Both the position numbers and the translations under genes were made by a program. A DNA stretch of 64,000 bases, from contig JADJYC010000004.1 of the NCBI GenBank assembly GCA_016719925.1, positions 248,001 to 312,000 on the forward strand. Reading direction: 5' to 3'. This stretch comes from Crocinitomicaceae bacterium (GTDB lineage Bacteria; Bacteroidota; Bacteroidia; Flavobacteriales_D; Crocinitomicaceae). This document shows positions 57,615 through 64,000 of this stretch, piece by piece. The first letter of the stretch is position 1. Each line of letters opens with the position of its first letter. Under the pieces are notes generated by a model, which saw only the letters and a program-made list of their open reading frames with translations, did not search any database and was not told the origin of the DNA.

Positions 57615-58704
57615 TTATTCGTTGTAATTATTTACTTTATGACCGCCTTCATGCAGATATTTATCACGCTCAAATAAGCGGATATCAGCCTGCATCATTT
57701 CTTTCACCAGCGCATCAAATGTGTATGTGTTTTTCCAGCCAAGCTGTTTTTTAGCTTTAGACGGATCTCCCAAAAGCAAATCAACTTCAGTAGGTCTGAA
57801 ATATTTTGGATCAACCTCAACAATAATTTCTCCGGTTGCTTCATTGATTCCTTTTTCATTTACGCCTGTTCCCTCCCATTTAATTTTTATTCCCGCTTCA
57901 CCAAAAGCTTTGTCAACAAACTCTCTAACCGGATGTGTTTCACCGGTGGCAAGCACAAAATCATCCGGCTCATTTTGCTGCAGAATCTGCCACATACCAT
58001 AAACGTAATCTTTTGCATGCCCCCAGTCTCTTTTTGCATCGAGATTTCCGAGATATAATTTTTTCTGCAGACCCAATTTTATTCTTGCGGCTGCACGTGT
58101 AATTTTTCTTGTTACAAATGTTTCACCTCTCAACGGACTTTCATGATTAAAAAGAATTCCGTTGCAGGCAAACATGCCATAAGCTTCACGGTAATTTTTT
58201 ACAATCCAGTAAGCATATAATTTTGCAACCGCATACGGACTTCTTGGATAGAAAGGAGTAGTTTCACTTTGCGGTGTTTCAACCACTTTACCGTAAAGCT
58301 CAGAAGTAGAAGCCTGATAAAATTTTATTTTTATCCATTTTCAGAATGCGGATTGCCTCCAGCAGTCTTAATGTTCCTATCCCATCTGCGTTAGCGGTAT
58401 ACTCAGGAGTTTCAAAAGACACATGTACATGTGACATGGCTGCCAGATTATATATTTCATCCGGGCAGGTTTCCTGAACCAGACGAATTAAGTTGGTAGA
58501 ATCTGTCAGATCACCGTAATGCAAAAACAGGTTTACATTTTTCTCATGTTCATCCTGATAAAGATGATCGATACGATCTGTATTAAACAAAGAGGATCTT
58601 CTTTTTACACCGTGAACAATATATCCTTTTGACAAAAGAAGTTCAGCCAGATATGCTCCGTCTTGTCCGGTAATTCCGGTAATCAATGCTACTTTTTTAC
58701 TCAT
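57615..58704 (-). CDS. gmd: GDP-mannose 4,6-dehydratase, frame broken once
   Basis: Makes GDP-4-keto-6-deoxymannose, the step before fcl. Start at the ATG at 58704 (SKKVALITGITGQDGAYLAE). N-terminal frame to 58300, C-terminal frame 57615-58286. Removing one base from A4 58319-58322 gives KIYQASTSELYGKVVETPQ, the catalytic region, and continues into YPRSPYAVAKLYAYWIVKNY and ESPLRGETFVTRKITRA. About 362 residues, normal. Order gmd-fcl with a six-base gap is the standard GDP-fucose operon. The mannose source genes are not here. Confidence 0.94.
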
Positions 58705-58706
58705 AT

Positions 58707-59507
58707 TCAATCGATGCGAAGTGCCACCGGTTTTGCAATAAATGGTGGATTCTTCAGATTTGGTTTATTATAAATCAACGGTTCAAAGGTAGTGAAATCC
58801 AAGACTTCACCCCCCACCGCCCTGTAGATAGCGTGACCGGCTGCAATATCCCACTCCATGGTAGGCGCCATACGCGGATAAAAATCAACTTGTCCCCTGG
58901 CCAGATCAAAAAACTTTAAAGCACTGCCCTTTCTTACTAACTTAAGAGTTCCGTAGCGTTCTTCCAATTTCGAAATAAGTGCATTCACATCGGGAGTAAA
59001 ATGAGACCTTGAAAAAATAAGTCCTTTTGATTTTTTGTCTCTCAGTCTCTTTACCCTGAATTTTTGGTCTGCAAATTTTTTCTCAAAATAAGGAGTCTGA
59101 AAAACGCCAAAAGAAGGTCCGCCAAAAATAATCTCCTGCTTAACCGGAGATGCGATCATTCCAAAAACCGGTTCCTGATTTTTCACAATGGCAATATTGA
59201 TACTGAACTCTCCGTTTTTCCGGATAAACTCTTTGGTACCATCCAGCGGGTCAATTAAAAAAACGGCCTCTGATGACAGCCTGATTTTATCTTCAGGAAT
59301 TTTTTCTTCTTCTGAAATGATGAGAATTTTTGTCTGAGCTAATTTTTTGCAGATAACCTTACTTGAATTTTTATCTGCAATAGTCACGGGAGTCTGATCT
59401 GATTTTTTTTCTGAAGCAAAATCTGTTGCATAAACTTTCATGATCTGTTCTGATGCATCATAAACAGACTGAAGCATCAACTCTACCAGATCATTTGTTA
59501 TCTGCAT
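58707..59507 (-). CDS. cysQ: 3'(2'),5'-bisphosphate nucleotidase CysQ
   Basis: 266 residues of the inositol-monophosphatase-like family. It hydrolyses PAP to AMP, clearing a by-product of sulfate activation. SDQTPVTIADKNSSKV, the metal-binding FLIDPLDGTKEFIRKNGEF, and TMEWDIAAGHAIYRAVGG are the three signatures. Its end overlaps or abuts the gmd start region (two bases to ATG 58704), and its start overlaps deoC by 17 bases. Location with GDP-sugar genes is common in Bacteroidota, where sulfated glycans might link them; that is inference. Confidence 0.93.
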   Translation of the reverse strand: MQITNDLVELMLQSVYDASEQIMKVYATDFASEKKSDQTPVTIADKNSSKVICKKLAQTKILIISEEEKIPEDKIRLSSEAVFLIDPLDGTKEFIRKNGEFSINIAIVKNQEPVFGMIASPVKQEIIFGGPSFGVFQTPYFEKKFADQKFRVKRLRDKKSKGLIFSRSHFTPDVNALISKLEERYGTLKLVRKGSALKFFDLARGQVDFYPRMAPTMEWDIAAGHAIYRAVGGEVLDFTTFEPLIYNKPNLKNPPFIAKPVALRID

Positions 59508-60249
59508 GCTTTAATTCGCTGATAAGTGCATCATATAATGAACTCGCTCCAATTCTGAATAATTCCGGACAAAGCCAATCATCTGCAAGAATTTTATTTA
59601 CAACAGAGAAATATAATTTTGCATCTTCCACCGTTCTGATTCCGCCTGAAGGTTTAAATCCAATTTTTTTTCCGGTTTTTTCAGCATGTGTTTTAATTAC
59701 CTCACACATTACTTCGGCTGCTTCTTTTGTTGCACCCACTGTTGATTTTCCGGTAGATGTTTTAATAAAATCTGCTCCGGATGATATTGAAATTTCAGCG
59801 ACTTTCCTTATCAAATCTGCAGATTTCAGTTCGCCTGTTTCCAGAATAACTTTCAGTTTTTTATGAGGCGCTGCCTTGCGCATTGCGCTGATTTCATTTG
59901 ACAGATCATCCCACCTTTCAGTTAAAGCGAGTCCGCGGTTAATGACAATATCTACTTCTTCAGCAATGGTTTTATTCACTGATTCCAGCTCAGCAATTTT
60001 TGCATGCAGCAGTGTCTGACCTGAAGGAAAATATCCGGCAACAACTGCCACACTCATTTCATTTTTCAGATTACTTCTTACAAAATTTCCAAAATTGGGA
60101 TAGACACAAACCGCCGCTGGATAATGATTCTGGTAACCTTCATTGGCTTTTTCAACCAATGTTGAAATTGAACTTTCAGAATCAGTTGCTTCAAGTGAAG
60201 TAAGATCAATAAGAGATAAAATTTTCAGTAATTCCTGTTTCTGAGACAT
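59491..60249 (-). CDS. deoC: Deoxyribose-phosphate aldolase
   Basis: About 252 residues. Class I aldolase that splits 2-deoxyribose-5-phosphate into glyceraldehyde-3-phosphate and acetaldehyde. The Schiff-base Lys is in GADFIKTSTGKSTVGATKEA, and the proton-relay Lys in KKIGFKPSGGIRTVEDAK; VCVYPNFGNFVRSNL is the N-terminal motif. I start at the ATG at 60249; an in-frame TTG at 60267 lies within the upstream terminator stem. The ATG begins immediately after the T-run of that terminator. Confidence 0.94.
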   Translation of the reverse strand: MSQKQELLKILSLIDLTSLEATDSESSISTLVEKANEGYQNHYPAAVCVYPNFGNFVRSNLKNEMSVAVVAGYFPSGQTLLHAKIAELESVNKTIAEEVDIVINRGLALTERWDDLSNEISAMRKAAPHKKLKVILETGELKSADLIRKVAEISISSGADFIKTSTGKSTVGATKEAAEVMCEVIKTHAEKTGKKIGFKPSGGIRTVEDAKLYFSVVNKILADDWLCPELFRIGASSLYDALISELKHADNK

Positions 60250-60284
60250 AAAAAAATCCGTCCCCAAGTGTTTGAAGACGGATT
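60250..60284 (-). terminator. Rho-independent terminator after tonB, abutting deoC start
   Basis: Minus-strand stem AATCCGTC/GACGGATT (60277-60284 and 60255-60262) with a 14-base loop that can add a CAA/TTG pair, followed by T7 (plus A7 at 60250-60256). It ends directly at the deoC ATG (60249). Confidence 0.82.
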
Positions 60285-60306
60285 AAATTTAATTATTTAA
60301 GTCAGA

Positions 60307-61023
60307 TTAAGCGATGCTGAATTTAATCGGAATCTGATAACGAACACGAATTTTTTTACCCGCCTGCTCACCAGGTGACCAGTTAGGCATTTTTTTCACA
60401 ACTCGCATTGCTTCTTTATCCAAAAGTTCAGAAACACCTTTCAGAACTACAACATCCTGAATTGAACCATCTGAGTTAACAACAAACTGAACATATACTG
60501 TTCCCTGTTCCCCCATTTCTTTAGAAAGTTCTGGGTATTCAACGTTCTGCTGAATGAATTTAATCATTTCAACTTCACCTCCCGGGAAAGCAGGTTCAAC
60601 CTCAGCAAAGTCAACAATTGGCTCAGCTTCAATTTCTTCTTCCTCTTCCTCTTCTGTAGTTTCAACTTCTTCTTCAAAAGTTGTCAAATCCAGTTCTTCA
60701 ATTTCTTCATCATCTTCCACTACATCAATTTCTTCAATTTGTGGCGGAGGTGGCGCTTGCTCTTGCTCTTCCGGCGGAGTTTCAGTCACCGGAGGAAGTT
60801 CAGTCAAAATTTCATCACTTACTTTTTTCTCCTTTTTTTGAAAGGCCATTTTTTCATCCACTACTGCTGATGTCAATGTAAATGCCATCAAAACAATAGC
60901 CGAAACCATAACGAATCCAACTGCACGGAAAACAATCTTTTTGTTCTCCAGATCAGCTTCTTTCGATTTTTTCAGTTCAATAGTAATCTGTGTTGTGGCG
61001 CTAAGATAATTGTTTTTATTCAA
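60307..61023 (-). CDS. tonB: Energy transducer TonB
   Basis: 238 residues from a TTG start (61023); no ATG precedes the membrane helix. Cytosolic residues 1-32, membrane helix about 33-53, then a periplasmic spacer that is Pro-rich (EEQEQAPPPPQIEEI) and strongly acidic (Glu runs near residue 120), and a C-terminal TonB domain (VEYPELSKEMGEQGTVYVQF, SELLDKEAMRVVKKMPNW, VRYQIPIKFSIA). It passes proton-motive-force energy to TonB-dependent transporters. ExbB/ExbD are not nearby. VanZ stop is three bases upstream. Ends in a strong terminator. Confidence 0.92.
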   Translation of the reverse strand: MNKNNYLSATTQITIELKKSKEADLENKKIVFRAVGFVMVSAIVLMAFTLTSAVVDEKMAFQKKEKKVSDEILTELPPVTETPPEEQEQAPPPPQIEEIDVVEDDEEIEELDLTTFEEEVETTEEEEEEEIEAEPIVDFAEVEPAFPGGEVEMIKFIQQNVEYPELSKEMGEQGTVYVQFVVNSDGSIQDVVVLKGVSELLDKEAMRVVKKMPNWSPGEQAGKKIRVRYQIPIKFSIA

Positions 61024-61026
61024 CTC

Positions 61027-61467
61027 TCAGCTTCCCTGTTTATACTTTATTATACCCGTCTGACTGATCAATAATACCCCAAAAATTGTACCAAGTGAAT
61101 TTGCCAGAATGTCCATCAGGTCAAAATACCGGCGGTAAACCAATGTGCCCTGAAGGATCTCTATCAAAATTCCGTAGCCAATTCCGGCTGTCAGTATCAG
61201 TATATACAAACCGGTTAAGGAAAGGTTCAGATTTTTTTTCAGAGAACTCAAACCCATTGAAAATGCCAGAACCAGATACATAATAAAATGCACCAGTGTA
61301 TCAACAGATATAAAACTCCACTCGATTTGAGGCAACTGATCACCAGGGATCAAACTTAGCACGGCAATTATTACCGTCCAGCTGATCCAGACAACCTGCC
61401 AGAAAAGTTTAGAATTAGTGAACCAGTTTCTGATAATCAGCCGCTGATAATAATGAAGCCAGATCAC
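61027..61467 (-). CDS. VanZ-like family membrane protein
   Basis: 146 residues from a GTG start inside gcvH (53-base overlap); no later ATG, GTG or TTG precedes the first helix. Four membrane helices; SLIPGDQLPQIEWSFISVDT, then VHFIMYLVLAFSMG and the ILIEILQGTLVYRRYFDLMD segment are the VanZ-like signature with conserved His, Glu and Asp. Function unknown in this phylum; some VanZ proteins affect glycopeptide resistance. Gene order gcvH-vanZ-tonB recurs in Flavobacteria. Confidence 0.85.
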   Translation of the reverse strand: MIWLHYYQRLIIRNWFTNSKLFWQVVWISWTVIIAVLSLIPGDQLPQIEWSFISVDTLVHFIMYLVLAFSMGLSSLKKNLNLSLTGLYILILTAGIGYGILIEILQGTLVYRRYFDLMDILANSLGTIFGVLLISQTGIIKYKQGS

Positions 61468-61792
61468 CTGAATTGGTCACACGTACTTTTATCATCCAGC
61501 CTTTTCCATAAGGATCACTGTTTACAACTTCAGGGCTTGAAGTAATTGCAGGATTTACCTCCAGTACTTCACCGCCAACCGGCATAAACAAATCAGAAAC
61601 TGTTTTAACTGCTTCAACTGTTCCGAATACAGCTTCTTTATCAAGCGTTTCTCCGGTTGTTTCGATCTCAACGAAAACGATATCACCCAACTCGCGCTGA
61701 GCAAAATCTGTAATTCCGATTGTTGCAATATCTCCTTCCACTTTTACCCACTCGTGGTCTTTAGTGTATTTAAGGTCTGATGGTATATTCAT
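61415..61792 (-). CDS. gcvH: Glycine cleavage system H protein
   Basis: 125 residues. Carries the lipoamide arm shuttling methylamine between P, T and L proteins. LKYTKDHEWVKVEGDIATIG at the N-terminus; lipoylated Lys in VFGTVEAVKTVSDLFMPVGG. Normal length. It has a full promoter upstream (61817-61848) and overlaps vanZ at its 3' end. P, T and L protein genes are not in the window. Confidence 0.97.
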   Translation of the reverse strand: MNIPSDLKYTKDHEWVKVEGDIATIGITDFAQRELGDIVFVEIETTGETLDKEAVFGTVEAVKTVSDLFMPVGGEVLEVNPAITSSPEVVNSDPYGKGWMIKVRVTNSGDLASLLSAADYQKLVH

Positions 61793-61816
61793 TTCTTACA
61801 CGTGTTAATTTTCTTA

Positions 61817-61848
61817 CAAAATTAGAATAATATCTATATTCATAACAA
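61817..61848 (-). promoter_or_regulatory. Promoter of gcvH: -33 TTG and -7 TAATTTTG
   Basis: Minus-strand TAATTTTG (61817-61824), exact TAnnTTTG, with a TTG (61846-61848) 21 bases upstream, within the 17-23 spacing known for the primary sigma factor of Bacteroidota. The box ends 24 bases before the ATG. The best promoter match in the window. Confidence 0.65.
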
Positions 61849-61896
61849 CATGGTTAAAGTTTAAACCCTATTTAAATCCACCTGCAAAAAAAATCG

Positions 61897-61904
61897 CAAT
61901 TTTG
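61897..61904 (+). promoter_or_regulatory. Possible -7 box CAATTTTG for prfB
   Basis: One mismatch to TAnnTTTG; four bases before the prfB ATG at 61909. Same close spacing as at 8126 and 24531. Confidence 0.3.
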
Positions 61905-61908
61905 CAGT

Positions 61909-62991
61909 ATGATTACACAAGATCAATTAAAGGATTTTGAAAGACGCATCTCTGAGCTGCATGGCTATCTCAAAATTGATGAGAAACAACTTGAAGTTCA
62001 GGAAGATGATTTAAAATCACAAGACCCTAATTTCTGGGACAAACCCAAGGAAGCGGAGGCGGTGATGAAACGCATGCGGGGTAAAAAATTCTGGATTGAC
62101 GCATATGAAACTCTTAAATCAGAACTGGAAGATATTAAAGTGCTGATGGAATTTTATGCCGCCGGTGAAGCAACCGAAGAAGAAATTACAGAAACTTTTA
62201 ATGCTTCATTCACAAAGCTGGAAGAACTTGAATTAAAAAATATGCTTTCTGCTGAAGAAGATGCCCTGAGTGCAGTATTGCAGATCACCGCAGGTGCAGG
62301 AGGAACAGAAAGCTGTGACTGGGCATCCATGCTGATGAGAATGTATATCATGTGGGGTGAAAAACACGGCTATAAAATTCAGGAATTAAATTACCAGGCC
62401 GGTGATGTTGCCGGCGTTAAAACTGTGACACTGCAGTTTGAAGGAGAATTTGCTTTCGGCTATTTAAAAGGAGAAAACGGTGTTCATCGTTTGGTGCGTA
62501 TTTCACCATTTGATTCAAATGCGAAAAGACATACTTCATTTGCATCAGTTTACGTTTATCCACTTGTAGATGACACCATTGAAATTGTAATTAATCCGGC
62601 AGATATTTCCTTTGAAACGTTCCGTTCTGGCGGCGCGGGTGGTCAAAATGTAAACAAAGTAGAAACCGCTGTACGTCTGCGTCACGCGCCATCAGGAATT
62701 ATCATTGAAAACTCTGAATCACGCTCCCAGCTTGCAAATAAGGAAAAAGCCATGCAGTTATTACGTTCACAGTTGTATGAAGCCGAACTGCGCAAAAAAA
62801 TGGAAAAACAAAACGAGATTGAAGCCGGCAAAAAGAAAATTGAATGGGGATCTCAAATCAGAAACTACACCATGCAACCTTATAAACTTGTGAAAGATGT
62901 GCGCACCGGACATGAAAGTTTTAATGTTGACGCAGTAATGAATGGTGAGATTGATGAGTTTCTGAAAGCTTTTCTGATGGAATTCCATTAG
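61909..62991 (+). CDS. prfB: Peptide chain release factor 2
   Basis: 360 residues, intact. RF2 recognises UAA and UGA stop codons and hydrolyses peptidyl-tRNA. The anticodon-like SPF motif is in RISPFDSNAKRHTSFASVYV, and the catalytic GGQ in RSGGAGGQNVNKVETAVRLR. The family commonly has a programmed +1 frameshift near codon 25 (CTT TGA C); here GYLKID is read through as CTC AAA with no TGA, so the autoregulatory frameshift is absent. Divergent from gcvH. Confidence 0.97.
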   Translation: MITQDQLKDFERRISELHGYLKIDEKQLEVQEDDLKSQDPNFWDKPKEAEAVMKRMRGKKFWIDAYETLKSELEDIKVLMEFYAAGEATEEEITETFNASFTKLEELELKNMLSAEEDALSAVLQITAGAGGTESCDWASMLMRMYIMWGEKHGYKIQELNYQAGDVAGVKTVTLQFEGEFAFGYLKGENGVHRLVRISPFDSNAKRHTSFASVYVYPLVDDTIEIVINPADISFETFRSGGAGGQNVNKVETAVRLRHAPSGIIIENSESRSQLANKEKAMQLLRSQLYEAELRKKMEKQNEIEAGKKKIEWGSQIRNYTMQPYKLVKDVRTGHESFNVDAVMNGEIDEFLKAFLMEFH

Positions 62992-63070
62992 ACTAAACCG
63001 TTTCATTCCTAAAACTTTTAAACTGGCCTGATTTTTGTGTTTTTCTTCTCAATCGCAAAAACCAATGGCT

Positions 63071-63517
63071 ATGAAAACATCCTTACTTTTTCTTCTGACA
63101 GGATTACTTCTTTTCTCCTGTGATCAATCTCAAAAATTAACCTATACGGAGCGCAAACTTATTGGTGAGTGGGAATACGATAAAGTTGAATACTTTCCAA
63201 ACTGGGGATTTAAAGAGAATCAAACCAATGAATTTGAACAATATCAAATTGAAATTCTGAAAGATTTTACCATCACTATGCAAAACACCATGACCGGAGA
63301 AATCTATTCCGGCGTATGGGAAGTGAATATTATCAGCCTCCCCTCTTCAAACGGAAACTCACAGGTTGCTGAAGAATTTATTGCTTCTCTTTCAGGGAAT
63401 ATATCCGGTGATGTCATACAGATTATCTGGGAAAATATAGCAGTTGATAATTCAAGAATCAGAGCCGATCATGATGACAAACAGGGCATTTTCTATTACA
63501 AATTAAAAAAACTCTGA
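63071..63517 (+). CDS. Predicted lipoprotein, unknown function
   Basis: About 148 residues from the ATG at 63071; ATGs at 63065 and 63035 are upstream in frame but would displace the signal. MKTSLLFLLTGLLLFSC is a lipoprotein signal (acceptor Cys17). The rest is a small beta-rich domain with LTYTERKLIGEWEYDKVEY at the start and GEIYSGVWEVNI, then IQIIWENI, a lipocalin-like pattern as in many small Bacteroidota lipoproteins. Family not identified. Follows prfB by 79 bases; the 145-base gap after it holds the panD promoter. Confidence 0.75.
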   Translation: MKTSLLFLLTGLLLFSCDQSQKLTYTERKLIGEWEYDKVEYFPNWGFKENQTNEFEQYQIEILKDFTITMQNTMTGEIYSGVWEVNIISLPSSNGNSQVAEEFIASLSGNISGDVIQIIWENIAVDNSRIRADHDDKQGIFYYKLKKL

Positions 63518-63634
63518 TTCCAAGAATAAAACCCGCACTTCTTATTTTATCTTATAAAACTGATTGTCTGTTAATTACAGCTTCATCATAAATGTCTTTA
63601 TCTGAATAAACAGGCATTAACTTTATATTTTACG

Positions 63635-63642
63635 TAACTTTG
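63635..63642 (+). promoter_or_regulatory. Candidate -7 box TAACTTTG for panD
   Basis: Exact TAnnTTTG match 20 bases before the panD ATG at 63663. No clear -33 TTG at proper spacing. Confidence 0.5.
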
Positions 63643-63662
63643 CGCTCCATTTTGAAAATGCG

Positions 63663-64000
63663 ATGTTAGTTACCGTTCTCAAATCAAAAATTCACCGGGT
63701 AAAAGTCACACAGGCTGAACTCAATTATATTGGAAGTATTACCATAGATCCTGATCTGATGGAAGCAGCCAACATGATTGAAGGTGAAAAAGTGCAGATA
63801 GTAAATGTGAACAATGGTGAGCGCCTTGAAACTTACATCATTACAGGTAAAAGAGGCACCGGAGATATTTGTATGAACGGGCCGGCTGCCAGACGTGTTT
63901 CAGTGGGTGATATTATTATTATTATCGCTTACGCAATGATGGAATTTGAAGAAGCTAAAAAATTCAAACCCACTTTGTTGTTTCCAAATACGGAAACCAA
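63663..64000 (+). CDS. panD: Aspartate 1-decarboxylase (3' end outside window)
   Basis: 112 residues visible, nearly complete for a family of about 115-130. Makes beta-alanine from aspartate for pantothenate. It is made as a proenzyme that cleaves itself at Gly-Ser to form the pyruvoyl group: the site is NYIGSITIDPDLMEAANMI. Also seen: VNVNNGERLETYIITGKRGT (Arg54 region and Tyr58), GPAARRVSVGDIIIIIAYA. The start is the only ATG with the MLVTVLKSKIHRVKVTQAEL opening. Confidence 0.95.
   Translation, partial: MLVTVLKSKIHRVKVTQAELNYIGSITIDPDLMEAANMIEGEKVQIVNVNNGERLETYIITGKRGTGDICMNGPAARRVSVGDIIIIIAYAMMEFEEAKKFKPTLLFPNTET

Noticed and set aside
60554..60841. Plus-strand Ser-rich frame of 95 residues opposite tonB
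   Set aside because: It is the antisense of the Glu/Pro-rich TonB spacer; runs of GAA/TTC codons produce long Ser frames by chance.
1..64000. Programmed frameshifting or TGA recoding as a general explanation for broken genes
   Set aside because: Breaks go in both directions at unrelated runs without slippery-site context, and TGA is used as a normal stop in rfbB, ctaB, RDD and others.
1..64000. tRNA or rRNA genes
   Set aside because: I saw no cloverleaf with a GGTTCGA-type arm and no rRNA-like sequence, though a covariance search would be decisive.

Overview
The window is a contiguous piece of a Bacteroidota chromosome, most likely Flavobacteriales (family not resolvable here). Three things point there: AT-rich sequence with the phylum-specific promoter -7 box TAnnTTTG ahead of many genes and almost no Shine-Dalgarno sites; two secreted proteins with type IX secretion C-terminal sorting domains (kelch protein at 11.6 kb, PKD giant at 40.4 kb); and family content typical of the phylum (DUF6089, DUF4286, DUF4837, Wzi-like barrels, caa3-type oxidase with an extra subunit III). 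It is almost wholly core genome. I see no rRNA, tRNA, CRISPR array, insertion sequence, prophage or integrase.

Layout. 0-6.5 kb (minus): two DUF6089-like barrels, rsmA, DUF4286, a TPR protein, a lipoprotein, serS. 6.7-9.1 kb (plus): rsgA, dtd, a family 9 glycosyltransferase. 9.3-17.9 kb: thioesterase, gpmI, kelch protein, tsaB, OmpA-like protein, truncated haemoglobin, DUF922 peptidase, icd, RDD protein. 17.9-24.4 kb (minus): lipoprotein, DUF4837, LysM lytic transglycosylase, gatA, tatA and an unknown membrane protein. 24.5-25.1 kb: a RelE/ParE-type toxin-antitoxin pair. 25.1-27.2 kb: waaA and an outer membrane protein. 27.3-35.0 kb (plus): a nucleotide-sugar operon holding all four steps (WbpA, B, E, D types) from UDP-GlcNAc to UDP-GlcNAc(3NAc)A, plus Ugd and UDP-glucuronate decarboxylase for UDP-xylose, followed by rfbB. 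35-44.5 kb (minus): a possible CAP-like protein, a leucine-rich-repeat protein, a SpoIIE-type phosphatase and a 1359-residue PKD/SprB-repeat adhesin. 44.6-46.2 kb: VOC protein and acyltransferase. 46.2-52.3 kb (minus): respiratory cluster (DUF420, two Sco-like proteins, TerC, oxidase subunits IV, III and III-like, ctaB). 52.4-58.7 kb (minus): wecA between two paralogous Wzi-like barrels, then gmd/fcl for GDP-fucose. 58.7-64 kb: cysQ, deoC, tonB, vanZ, gcvH, then prfB, a lipoprotein and the start of panD.

A dominant technical feature is that 17 genes are broken by 23 small events, nearly all one-base gains or losses in homopolymers of 3 to 7 bases. Two more genes carry an in-frame TGA, and rsgA lacks a standard start codon. 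Because gatA, waaA and icd are among the broken genes, these look like sequencing or assembly errors, not decay. I therefore give each such gene as one span and state where the frame changes.

The most distinctive non-coding feature is a three-copy family of palindromes centred on CAGGTCGCGACCTG. Each palindrome is built from head-to-head 21-25 bp units with extra tandem units on one side. I found no convincing new multi-gene system. The best leads are the palindrome family, the wecA/Wzi duplication, the repeat-derived peptide inside waaA, and the short-leader promoters.
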